Of a stretch of 25,272 bases of DNA, positions 1 through 6,079 are shown piece by piece. Source of the DNA: JBBRLA01 sp038231615. GTDB lineage: Bacteria > Myxococcota_A > Polyangia > Palsa-1104 > JAEUJZ01. The position numbers and the translations under genes are program-made. The stretch lies in assembly GCA_038231615.1 (NCBI GenBank), contig JBBRLA010000031.1:1-25272 (forward strand). The letters are read 5' to 3'. Under the pieces are notes generated by a model. It was not told the DNA's origin, made no database searches, and saw only the letters and a program-made list of their open reading frames with translations. Numbering within the stretch: the stretch's first letter is position 1; every line of letters begins with the position of its first letter.

Positions 1-1734
1 GACCCAGAGCACTATGGCGCCGCCGTGGCCACCGTCGAGGCGGCCCTGCGCGCCATCTCCGCCGCCCACGCCCCTCTGACCCTGGATTTCACCGCCTACC
101 GCACCCCCTTTGCCCTGACCACCGTCGAGGAAATCGAGGCCGACGCCGCCCCCGGCCGCGACCCCTTTGACGCCTACGTCACCACCAACCTGGTCCCGCG
201 CCTGCTTGCCGAGAAGGTCGACGCCGTCGGCATCTCCGTGTGCTTCCCCGGACAGCTTCAGCCGGCCTACGCCTTCGCCCTCAAGCTGAAGCGGGCGCTG
301 CCCGGCGTTCATCTGACGGTGGGGGGGCCGGCGATGACCCAGATGCTGATTCGCCTTTCGGGGAAGGACCTGGCCCGGGCGCTGGCCGCTTTCGATTCCG
401 CGGTGGTCTTCGAGGGCGAGCACACCCTGCTGGCGCTGCTTCGGGCCCTTGACGAAAGGCGCCCGCTGCGGGACATCGGCAACCTGGTCCTGCGCGACAG
501 CCTGCTCGGGGCGCGCTACCTGCCGGGCCACGGCATGGAGGACCTGAAGCTCCTGCCGGCCCCCGACTTCGACGGACTGCCCCTTGCGCGCTATCTCTCG
601 CCCGATCGGGTCCTGCCCTACGACCCGACCCGGGGCTGCTACTGGGGCAAGTGCACCTTCTGCCACTACGGCCTGGCAGAGGTGGGCACCGCCTCGTACC
701 GCGAGCGCGAGGTGCCGGTGATGATCGAGCACTTGCGGGCGCTCTCCGTCCGATACGGCACCCGGCGCTTCTATCTATCCCAGGACTCGGTGGCGCCCAA
801 GACCCTGCTGAAGCTGGCGCAGGGCCTCATCGACGCCGGGCTGGGCCTGCGCTGGGCCACCGACCTGAAGCCGGAGAAGTATCTCACCGATGAGCGGGCG
901 CAGGTGCTGCGAAAATCCGGGGCGGTGGCCTGCGCATTGGGGGTCGAGTCGGCGTCGCCGCGGGTGCTCTCGCTGATCGACAAGGGGGCACCTGTAGAGA
1001 CCGTGCGCGAGGTCATCGGGCGGCTCTCCCGCGCGGGGGTGGCGGTCGAGGCCATGTGTTTCACCGACTTCCCCACCGAGACCGGCCCGGAGGCGCTGGC
1101 GACCTTGCGTTTCCTCGACGAACTTCGGGAAGACGTGGCCCTGTTCATCGTGGGTCAGTTCGACCTGACGCACGGGGCGCTGGTGGCCCAGGAACCCGGG
1201 CGCTTCGGCCTGCGCGATGTGTGGCAGCTCGACGGGGACCACTTCGGCACGGGGCTCTTCTACGAGGAGACGCGGCCCTCCAAGCGCCAGAGCGACCACC
1301 AGCGCATCGACGAGGCCCTGGATCGCCTGTCGCAGAAGTGGCGCCTCTCGCACTATCCCTGGGCGGGGGCGATCTCGACGGCGCACACGCTGCTTTATTA
1401 TGACCGGTTCGGCAAGGGAGTCTTCCGCGACCTGGCCCGGCGGGCGGCGAACGCTGGGGTCTTGGGCAAAAAGGGGCTCAGCGGGGTGGCCCGCTTCGAC
1501 CTGCAACAGACCGTCGAGGCAGAAGAACGGGAAGGGGAGATCTGGCGCGAACTGGTCCATGGGCAGCGCCACGTCTCCCGGGCGGCCTACCGAAAGCTGG
1601 CGGCGCTGGCGCCGGGGTTATCTCCAAGGCCGCAGCAGTACCGCTACGCCGCCGGTGAGGAACCCGCCGCAGGCCCTGGACCCAGGAAGGTGCCCGGCAG
1701 ACGCCCTTCGGGAGCGGCCAACTCGATGGGATGA
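1..1734 (+). CDS. B12-binding-type radical SAM protein (5' truncated by window edge)
   Basis: The frame is open from base 1 (first codons read DPEHYGAA). The GTG at 25 is therefore probably internal and the true start lies upstream; 577 codons are visible. Counting codons from base 1, about 70-120 look like the Rossmann-like cobalamin-binding domain of class B radical SAM enzymes (VGISVCFPGQ, then LTVGGP). Next comes a cysteine cluster, C213, C218 and C221, in the context RGCYWGKCTFC. It would bind the 4Fe-4S cluster that cleaves S-adenosylmethionine. The later segments GVESASPRVL and FPTETGPEA resemble the SAM-binding strands of the family. Such enzymes do radical methylations, rearrangements or ring chemistry; the substrate cannot be read here and no peptide precursor is visible. 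The spacing is CX4CX2C rather than the textbook CX3CX2C, which also occurs in some B12 radical SAM families. The stop lies 32 bp from the convergent lipoprotein gene. Family confidence is high; specific function is unknown. Confidence 0.85.
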   Translation, partial: DPEHYGAAVATVEAALRAISAAHAPLTLDFTAYRTPFALTTVEEIEADAAPGRDPFDAYVTTNLVPRLLAEKVDAVGISVCFPGQLQPAYAFALKLKRALPGVHLTVGGPAMTQMLIRLSGKDLARALAAFDSAVVFEGEHTLLALLRALDERRPLRDIGNLVLRDSLLGARYLPGHGMEDLKLLPAPDFDGLPLARYLSPDRVLPYDPTRGCYWGKCTFCHYGLAEVGTASYREREVPVMIEHLRALSVRYGTRRFYLSQDSVAPKTLLKLAQGLIDAGLGLRWATDLKPEKYLTDERAQVLRKSGAVACALGVESASPRVLSLIDKGAPVETVREVIGRLSRAGVAVEAMCFTDFPTETGPEALATLRFLDELREDVALFIVGQFDLTHGALVAQEPGRFGLRDVWQLDGDHFGTGLFYEETRPSKRQSDHQRIDEALDRLSQKWRLSHYPWAGAISTAHTLLYYDRFGKGVFRDLARRAANAGVLGKKGLSGVARFDLQQTVEAEEREGEIWRELVHGQRHVSRAAYRKLAALAPGLSPRPQQYRYAAGEEPAAGPGPRKVPGRRPSGAANSMG

Positions 1735-1766
1735 GCAGGCGAGCCGCGCGGATGGCTTGCGGGCAT

Positions 1767-2432
1767 TTAGTGCCGGTAGGCAGGGGCGGGCACGCGAGCC
1801 GCGGGGGCGCGGTACGCCGGAGCGGCACGGTATGCCGGGGCCGGCACGCCGCCGCGATACGCCGGGGCCGGGGCCGGCACGCCGCCGCGATAGGCCGGGG
1901 CCGGGGCGGGAACACCGCCGCGATACGCCGGGGCCGGCACGTAGCCGCCGCGATACGCCGGGGCCGGGGCCGGCACATAGCCACCACGATATGCCGGGGC
2001 CGGCGGGGGCACATAGCCGCCGCGGTAGGCCGGCGCCGCATAGCCGCCGCGGTAGGCGCCACCGCCATAGTAGGCCCCATAGTGGGAGCGATGGTACTCA
2101 TAGGCGGCTGGGGTGCCCCAGGAGCCGCGGATGTAGATGCCGTTGGCGTAGACCGGCGGGATCCACAGGTAGCCCGCCCGCGCCGCCGAGCAGTAGCCAG
2201 CGGTCCAGTACCAGGAACTGTTCCAGTCCCACTGTCCGGGGATGTAGACCGACCCGTAGCCGCAGGAAAGCGGCTCCTCATATTGCGGGGCCGGCGGGGC
2301 CACCGAGACACTGATCCCCGAGGAAGGCGTATACCCCCCACCCCCGTATACACCCGGAGTGGGCTCGTAGTAATCGCCATAACATCCGCCCAACCCCCGG
2401 GCGGCGATAGCTGCCAGCAGCAGGCTTTTCAT
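1767..2432 (-). CDS. Lipoprotein with YXWGXW-like core and C-terminal AYRGGYVPAP tandem repeats
   Basis: A 221-aa exported protein. A TTG at 2450 and an ATG at 2438 are possible starts, but AAGGAG lies directly against the 2438 ATG and 6 nt before the ATG at 2432, so 2432 is preferred. Residues 1-17 form a short lipoprotein signal ending LGGC (C17 would be lipidated). Residues about 60-106 are Trp/Tyr/Gly-rich (YIPGQWDW, GYLWIPP, YIRGSW) and resemble the YXWGXW repeat family of outer-membrane-associated proteins. From about residue 126 to the end there are about seven AYRGG-(Y)-VPAP(AP) units followed by degenerate copies. This low-complexity Pro/Ala/Tyr/Arg tail may be extended and cell-surface or wall associated. 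No enzyme motif is seen. It lies 106 bp downstream of the YihY-type gene on the same strand, and the two may be cotranscribed. The function is not known. Confidence 0.75.
   Translation of the reverse strand: MKSLLLAAIAARGLGGCYGDYYEPTPGVYGGGGYTPSSGISVSVAPPAPQYEEPLSCGYGSVYIPGQWDWNSSWYWTAGYCSAARAGYLWIPPVYANGIYIRGSWGTPAAYEYHRSHYGAYYGGGAYRGGYAAPAYRGGYVPPPAPAYRGGYVPAPAPAYRGGYVPAPAYRGGVPAPAPAYRGGVPAPAPAYRGGVPAPAYRAAPAYRAPAARVPAPAYRH
1770..2057 (-). repeat. Tandem repeats coding for AYRGG(Y)VPAP(AP) units
   Basis: This is a run of GC-rich tandem units of about 27-36 bp inside the lipoprotein gene. On the plus strand the recurring core is gccggggccggcac followed by gccgccgcgata. Unit length varies by whole codons (VPAP, VPAPAP, VPPPAP, AAP), so the reading frame is kept. 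This pattern is expected from slippage or recombination between coding repeats. It is not a CRISPR array: there are no unique spacers and the units are translated. Confidence 0.85.
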
Positions 2433-2538
2433 CTTCATCTCCTTCTTCAAGGCTATTCCTTAATCATGGACGAGGCAAAGGTGGATTTATTCATCGGGCC
2501 CACGGGCACATCGCTAGATTGAAGCTTTCACTTGAAGA

Positions 2539-3501
2539 TCAGGGGGTTGTCAGCGAATCGACACCGGGCGCCTGGGTCTCCCCACGGGGGGCGGCGCTCG
2601 GGCGCTCCGACTTGGGGGCGGGGGCCTCGCCCGCCGCCTTGGCGCCCTTGTCCTTACCGTCGGCAGAGTGATGTTCGATGATGGCGTTCATTTCTCCGCC
2701 GAGCAGAAAGATCAACCCGGACAGGTAAAGCCAGGTCATCAGCACCACCACGCCGCCGATCGAACCGTACATGGCGTTGTAGTTGCCGAAGTGCTCGGCG
2801 TAGACGGTGAAGCCCCAGGTAGACCCGATCCATAACAAGGTGGCCAACACCGCGCCTGGGGTGATGAACTTGAACTCCTGCTTCGCCGAAGGAAGAAAGT
2901 AATAGCACAGAGCCAGCATCAGCATGATCACCAGTGCGCTGATCGGCCAGCGCAACCACGACCAAGAGAACATGAATACCCGGCCCATCCCGATGTGGTC
3001 TGCGATGAAGAAGCCCAGCTTGCCCCCCAGGATGATCAGCGAGAAGGCGACCAGCAAAAGAAGGCTCCCCGCCACGGTCATTCCCAGCGCCATGAGCTGC
3101 ACCCGCCACCAGGGCCGCGTCTCTTTCACATCATAGGCGAAATTCAGCCCGTTGCGCAGCGAATCGATCCCCCGCGACGCGCTCCACAGGGCGATGATGA
3201 GCCCCAGGCTCAGCAGCTTGGGATGGGGGTTGTTCAGGAGCCCGGTGAGCTGTCCCTGGATGATACCCATGGCCTCCTTCGGCATGATCATCGCGAGCCG
3301 AGACAAAAGGTCGTTCACCGCGTCGCCCAAAGGCAGGTAGGCGGTGATTGCGACCAGACAGAAGAGCAAGGGGAAGATGGCGAACAGAAAGTAGTAAGCC
3401 AGCTCCGCCGCGATATCGATGAGGTCGTTCTTCATCACTTCGGTGAAAAACGTCTTGCCAAAATCTTTCAGACCCATTCCTTTGAAGCCCGGAATCACCA
3501 T
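2539..3501 (-). CDS. YihY/BrkB-family inner-membrane protein (paralogue 1)
   Basis: A 320-aa polytopic membrane protein. The ATG at 3501 is preceded by GAGGAG about 7 nt upstream. Hydrophobic stretches at roughly residues 33-56, 95-115, 136-165, 180-203, 213-232 and 243-267 fit the six-helix YihY/BrkB fold. Family hallmarks seen are LAYYFLFAIFPLL in the first helix, LWSASRGIDSLRNGLN, FITPGAVLATLLW, and the C-terminal signature YGSIGGVVVLMTWLYLSG ending LLGGEMNA. The tail after about residue 275 is polar and rich in Ala, Pro and Lys. Members were once annotated as ribonuclease BN, an assignment later withdrawn for E. coli YihY; the real function is unsettled, with transport or envelope roles proposed. 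A sigma70-like promoter lies upstream, so it probably heads its own unit, possibly with the lipoprotein gene downstream. A longer paralogue occurs at 6080-7348. Confidence 0.9.
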   Translation of the reverse strand: MVIPGFKGMGLKDFGKTFFTEVMKNDLIDIAAELAYYFLFAIFPLLFCLVAITAYLPLGDAVNDLLSRLAMIMPKEAMGIIQGQLTGLLNNPHPKLLSLGLIIALWSASRGIDSLRNGLNFAYDVKETRPWWRVQLMALGMTVAGSLLLLVAFSLIILGGKLGFFIADHIGMGRVFMFSWSWLRWPISALVIMLMLALCYYFLPSAKQEFKFITPGAVLATLLWIGSTWGFTVYAEHFGNYNAMYGSIGGVVVLMTWLYLSGLIFLLGGEMNAIIEHHSADGKDKGAKAAGEAPAPKSERPSAAPRGETQAPGVDSLTTP

Positions 3502-3533
3502 GCTTTCTCCTCACCGCCGGCCAACAAATTCGT

Positions 3534-3569
3534 TTGCACAAGAGTAAGAAGCCGCTGGGATGAAGTCAA
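3534..3569 (-). promoter_or_regulatory. Sigma70-like promoter for the YihY-type gene at 2539-3501
   Basis: On the minus strand a -35 TTGACT (3569-3564) is followed by a 17-bp spacer and a -10 TACTCT (3546-3541). Transcription would start near 3534, giving a leader of about 33 nt that contains the GAGGAG ribosome site. The -35 is close to consensus; the -10 matches at four of six positions. Confidence 0.5.
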
Positions 3570-3600
3570 ATCGCGGCGGGCCATGGCCGAACTGCCCTCC

Positions 3601-3630
3601 CTGATAGTGAAGTACGTGACGCATTATCAG
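3601..3630. promoter_or_regulatory. Imperfect 30-bp palindrome, candidate operator
   Basis: The outer arms CTGATA (3601-3606) and TATCAG (3625-3630) are exact inverted copies, and 10 of 15 positions match across the full half-sites. It lies about 30-60 bp upstream of the -35 of the minus-strand promoter at 3564-3569, where an activator or repressor could bind. The same interval contains a start-to-stop tiny ORF, so its role is uncertain. Confidence 0.3.
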
Positions 3631-3653
3631 GCGCTCTGGAGGAGGTCGCGGTG

Positions 3654-3782
3654 ATGGGAAGCCCGGCTTTTCTGGAGCAGCAAGAGGAGGTGGACCTTCA
3701 GCAGGCGAACATCGCGCGGCAAAACCCCTTGATACTTCACTTCGCGCGGAAAGCGGACATCCACGGTCCAAGAGCGATCTAA
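3654..3782 (+). CDS. Possible 42-aa small protein with strong Shine-Dalgarno
   Basis: The ORF begins ATG at 3654, with GGAGGAGG (3638-3645) exactly 8 nt upstream, one of the strongest ribosome sites in the window. Its ATG overlaps by 1 nt (TGATG) the stop of a 23-codon ORF (3583-3654), the usual layout of translationally coupled genes. The product would be hydrophilic, Gln/Glu-rich in the first half and basic later, with no signal peptide. Its TAA overlaps the 3' end of the convergent cyclic-nucleotide-binding gene by 4 nt. The minus strand is also open here and no homologue comes to mind, so this may be chance. Confidence 0.2.
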   Translation: MGSPAFLEQQEEVDLQQANIARQNPLILHFARKADIHGPRAI

Positions 3783-5176
3783 AGCAGCGGCCCCATCTCC
3801 GGCCCATCTTCAAAGAGCAGTTCCGGCATGATGAGTCTGGGCCCCAGGCGGCTCGCCGGCTGCTCCTCCGTCGCCTCGCTGGCCCGTTGGGTGGCCAGCG
3901 TCTGGAGCCGCTCCCGCACCTGCGGGTATTCCGAGAGCACCTCCTCGAAGTCCTCCTTGCGCAGCACCAGCACCGCCACCCGCTCCAGCGCGTGGACCAG
4001 CGCCGAGGTCGGGTGGCCGCTGAGCAGGGAGATCTCCCCGATCACGTCCCCCAGCCCCAGCGTCGCCACGGGCAAAAGCACGCTCGACCCGGGGGCTTGA
4101 CGCCGGGCCACCTCCGCGCGGCCGGCCAGGACCACCAGCAGTTCGCTGCCCGGCTGTCCGTCGGCGATCAGCACCTCCCCCGCCTCGTAGCGCCGGGAGG
4201 TCACCCGCGACATCAGCAGGTCGCGGGCCTTGTGATCCAGGCCGCGGAACAGTTCAGAGGTGAGCATCACGTCAAGGAGCAGTCGCCGCCGGGCGTACTC
4301 CGCCAGCACCTGGGCGATCGACTCGTCCCGGGCGCTGAGCTGCTCCAGATCGTCGCGCCGGGCCGAAAGCAGCAGCACCTTGGTCTCGGCAATGGCGCTG
4401 GCCAGGCGCGGGCTGGTGTTCAAAAGCGCCATCTCGCCGAAGAAGTGTCCCCCCCGCAGCGTCGAGAGCGCCGTGCCGTCCCGGGCTTCGATGCGCACCG
4501 TGCCGCGGGCGATGATGAAAAGGGTGTCGCCGATGTCCCCGGCTTGTAGGATGCGCGTCCCCGCCGGCAGCTCCTTGATGGTGAGCTGCTGGGCCAGCTT
4601 GACGAAGGCGTCCGGCAAAAGGGCCGAGAAAAGCGGCACCTGCGGCAGGGGCTCGCGGAGCTGGCGGCTTTGCACCGCGTTCATCTGCTGCACGCTGATG
4701 GCGTGGGCCGCCGCCTTGCGCAGGGCCGCCACAGCGCGGGCCCGCAGCACCGGGCCGGGCGCCTTTTGCAAGTCCCCCGCCGTCCCGGCACCCAGCTTCG
4801 GCGGCTGCATCGGCCGGGGGCGGATGGCCGGATCGACCCGCGTCGAGGTCTTGCCGTAGGCGTTGCCCAGCACCGTCAATCGCGCCCAGGCCTGGCGCTC
4901 CTCGCCGCGCTCCGAGAGGCGCAGACAGGCGATGATGGCCAAGGGGAGATGGCCGGCCTCGCCGAAGGCCGCCGCCAGGCTATCCAGGGCCTGCCTGCCG
5001 GCTGCGCCGTCGGCCTGTCCCGTGTCGGGATCGTCGCAGAGCCCGATGGCCACCCGCATCCACGCGGACAGGTTGCCGGGATCGGCCTCCAGCGCCTCGA
5101 CTGCCGGATAAAGCTCGTCCGCATCCTCCCGGACCCCAGCGCTCTCGTCGGTATTCAAAGCATGCTCCTGCGCCAT
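3779..5176 (-). CDS. Double cyclic-nucleotide-binding-domain protein
   Basis: A 465-aa cytoplasmic protein with no signal or membrane segment. The ATG at 5176 has GGAG 7 nt upstream. Residues about 20-175 are alpha-helical and TPR-like (DPGNLSAWMRVAIGL), with a basic Pro-rich linker. Two cNMP-binding beta-roll domains follow. Domain 1 (about 182-293) carries a recognisable phosphate-binding cassette: FGEMALL at 246-252, then P256 and R257, the arginine that contacts the cyclic phosphate in CAP and PKA regulatory domains. Domain 2 (about 308-420) has GEISLL at 380-385 but T390 where that arginine should be, so it probably does not bind cAMP or cGMP normally. There is no HTH, kinase or channel domain, so it likely works as a scaffold or regulatory subunit. 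It is divergent from the gene at 5253, with an overlapping promoter region. The family is certain; ligand and partner are unknown. Confidence 0.9.
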   Translation of the reverse strand: MAQEHALNTDESAGVREDADELYPAVEALEADPGNLSAWMRVAIGLCDDPDTGQADGAAGRQALDSLAAAFGEAGHLPLAIIACLRLSERGEERQAWARLTVLGNAYGKTSTRVDPAIRPRPMQPPKLGAGTAGDLQKAPGPVLRARAVAALRKAAAHAISVQQMNAVQSRQLREPLPQVPLFSALLPDAFVKLAQQLTIKELPAGTRILQAGDIGDTLFIIARGTVRIEARDGTALSTLRGGHFFGEMALLNTSPRLASAIAETKVLLLSARRDDLEQLSARDESIAQVLAEYARRRLLLDVMLTSELFRGLDHKARDLLMSRVTSRRYEAGEVLIADGQPGSELLVVLAGRAEVARRQAPGSSVLLPVATLGLGDVIGEISLLSGHPTSALVHALERVAVLVLRKEDFEEVLSEYPQVRERLQTLATQRASEATEEQPASRLGPRLIMPELLFEDGPEMGPLL

Positions 5177-5180
5177 AATG

Positions 5181-5215
5181 CCGCTCCATTATGGCCCAAA
5201 TCCGGCGCTTGTAAA
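5181..5215 (-). promoter_or_regulatory. Promoter for the cyclic-nucleotide-binding gene
   Basis: On the minus strand a -35 TTTACA (5215-5210) and a -10 CATAAT (5193-5188) are separated by 16 bp; each differs from the sigma70 consensus at one position. The predicted transcription start near 5181 is only about 5 nt before the ATG at 5176. The mRNA would then be almost leaderless, and the upstream GGAG would overlap the start site. Confidence 0.45.
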
Positions 5216-5237
5216 ATGCCACCCTCCCGGCGGCAAA

Positions 5238-5252
5238 TGGTATAACGCGCCC
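5238..5252 (+). promoter_or_regulatory. Extended -10 element placing transcription start at the ATG of the 5253 gene
   Basis: The sequence tggTATAACgcgccc precedes the ATG at 5253. The hexamer TATAAC (5241-5246) has an upstream TGG reminiscent of an extended -10. The expected start, about 7 nt beyond, falls on or next to the start codon, and no Shine-Dalgarno is seen, so the message may be leaderless. No convincing -35 is present at normal spacing. Confidence 0.35.
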
Positions 5253-5954
5253 ATGTTGAAAGCCGAGACCGCCAAGGACCCCACCCGGACCCAGGTAGAT
5301 GCGTCGCTGGCCGAGGCGCAGCGCCGCCACGCCAGCGATCCGCAGCGCGCCGAGCTGATCGCCCGCACCCGTCGCTTCAAGTCGAGCTGGATCGAGCTGG
5401 CCGAGGCGCTGACCGACTGCCGGCAGCAGGAGCGCTTCCGCAAGTGGGGCTACAAGAGTTTTCCAGACTTCTACCAGCGGGAGCTGCACCTGAAGGAAAG
5501 CACGGTGGACAAGCTGACGGGATCGTTTGCTTTCCTGCGGAAGAGCGCGCCGGAGGTGCTGGAGCGGGACGGGGTGAACGACAACATCCCGAGCTGGCAG
5601 AGCATCGACTTCTTGCGACGAGCGGAAGAGGCCGCGCAAAACGGCAAGGCCAGCCAGGAGACCGTCGACGAGGTGCGCCGGGCGGTGGTGGATGACAACA
5701 TGCCGCTGCCCAAGGTGACGCGGCTTTTCCGCGAGACGCTCTTCCCCAGCGAGACGGGTGCCGAGGACCGCAAGCGAGTGAAGGAGGCCGGCAAGGCGGC
5801 GCGGCGGCTTTCGGACCTGATCGGCTCGTTGCGGGAGACGAACGTGGTGCCGGACGCGGTGATCTCCCAGGTAGAGCAGGCGCTTTCGGCCCTCTTGCGG
5901 GCGCTGCCAGCCGACAAGGAAGAGCCTGCCGAGGCCGCCGCAGCAGCCGCATGA
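5253..5954 (+). CDS. Unrecognised basic helical protein, possible HTH-type DNA-binding factor
   Basis: A 233-aa soluble protein. The frame extends upstream to 5178, but ATG 5253 is preferred: it follows a TATAAC element, and the upstream codons (GPNPALVKCHPPGG) look non-coding and lie in the divergent promoter. Residues about 40-100 contain two predicted helices around RKWGYKSFPDFYQRELHL, then KESTVDKLTGSFAFLR (81-96), which has the look of an HTH recognition segment. A third helical block is at 115-165 (SIDFLRRAEEA, DEVRRAVVDDN, KVTRLFRETLF). Residues 172-218 form an amphipathic, coiled-coil-like region, and the C-terminus is a Glu/Ala tail. I suspect a conserved myxobacterial family, but I cannot name it and assign no function. 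It is divergent from the cyclic-nucleotide-binding gene (76 bp between starts), which suggests shared control. The YihY-type gene follows after 125 bp. Confidence 0.7.
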   Translation: MLKAETAKDPTRTQVDASLAEAQRRHASDPQRAELIARTRRFKSSWIELAEALTDCRQQERFRKWGYKSFPDFYQRELHLKESTVDKLTGSFAFLRKSAPEVLERDGVNDNIPSWQSIDFLRRAEEAAQNGKASQETVDEVRRAVVDDNMPLPKVTRLFRETLFPSETGAEDRKRVKEAGKAARRLSDLIGSLRETNVVPDAVISQVEQALSALLRALPADKEEPAEAAAAAA

Positions 5955-6062
5955 ACCGTTGGTCTGCGGGTCAACTGGATGGCCTTCCGTCCCGGCGAAC
6001 TCGGGCCGCCGCCGCATGAACGCTGGGATTCGGCTGCGGGTCCGCTGGAGTTCGTCTGCGGG
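5946..6062 (+). repeat. Imperfect direct repeats between 5253-gene stop and the second YihY-type gene
   Basis: The segment gccgcatgaac (5946-5956, including the stop codon of the upstream gene) recurs exactly at 6011-6021. Each copy is followed by a diverged ctgcgggtc-n-ctgga stretch. A 12-mer of form TTSGNCTGCGGG occurs three times, at 5959-5970, 6029-6040 and 6051-6062. This looks like a local duplication that filled the intergenic space; a repeated operator is an alternative. Confidence 0.55.
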
Positions 6063-6079
6063 AGGAAGGATTGTAAGAT

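Larger units (their letters stand above)
3502..3778. other. Intergenic region with promoter, imperfect palindrome and competing tiny ORFs
   Basis: This 277-bp gap separates the YihY-type gene from the cyclic-nucleotide-binding gene. Besides the promoter it holds a 30-bp imperfect palindrome (3601-3630, outer arms CTGATA and TATCAG) and two overlapping short plus-strand ORFs (3583-3654 and 3654-3782). The minus strand also has a 46-codon frame opening with GTG near 3769 and closed by TGATAA. None of these matches a protein I recognise. No rho-independent terminator is evident after the gene ending at 3779. Confidence 0.4.

Noticed and set aside
1770..2057. Short regular repeats resembling a CRISPR array
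   Set aside because: Units are translated, vary by codons and have no unique spacers.
1478..2522. Overlapping Arg/Pro- and Gly/Arg-rich frames on both strands over the lipoprotein repeats
   Set aside because: They are alternative readings of the tandem repeat; only the 1767-2432 frame has a signal peptide, lipobox and good ribosome site.
3511..3813. 100-codon minus-strand frame between the cNMP-binding and YihY-type genes
   Set aside because: It spans the TTGACT/TACTCT promoter, lacks a ribosome site and has no domain-like composition.
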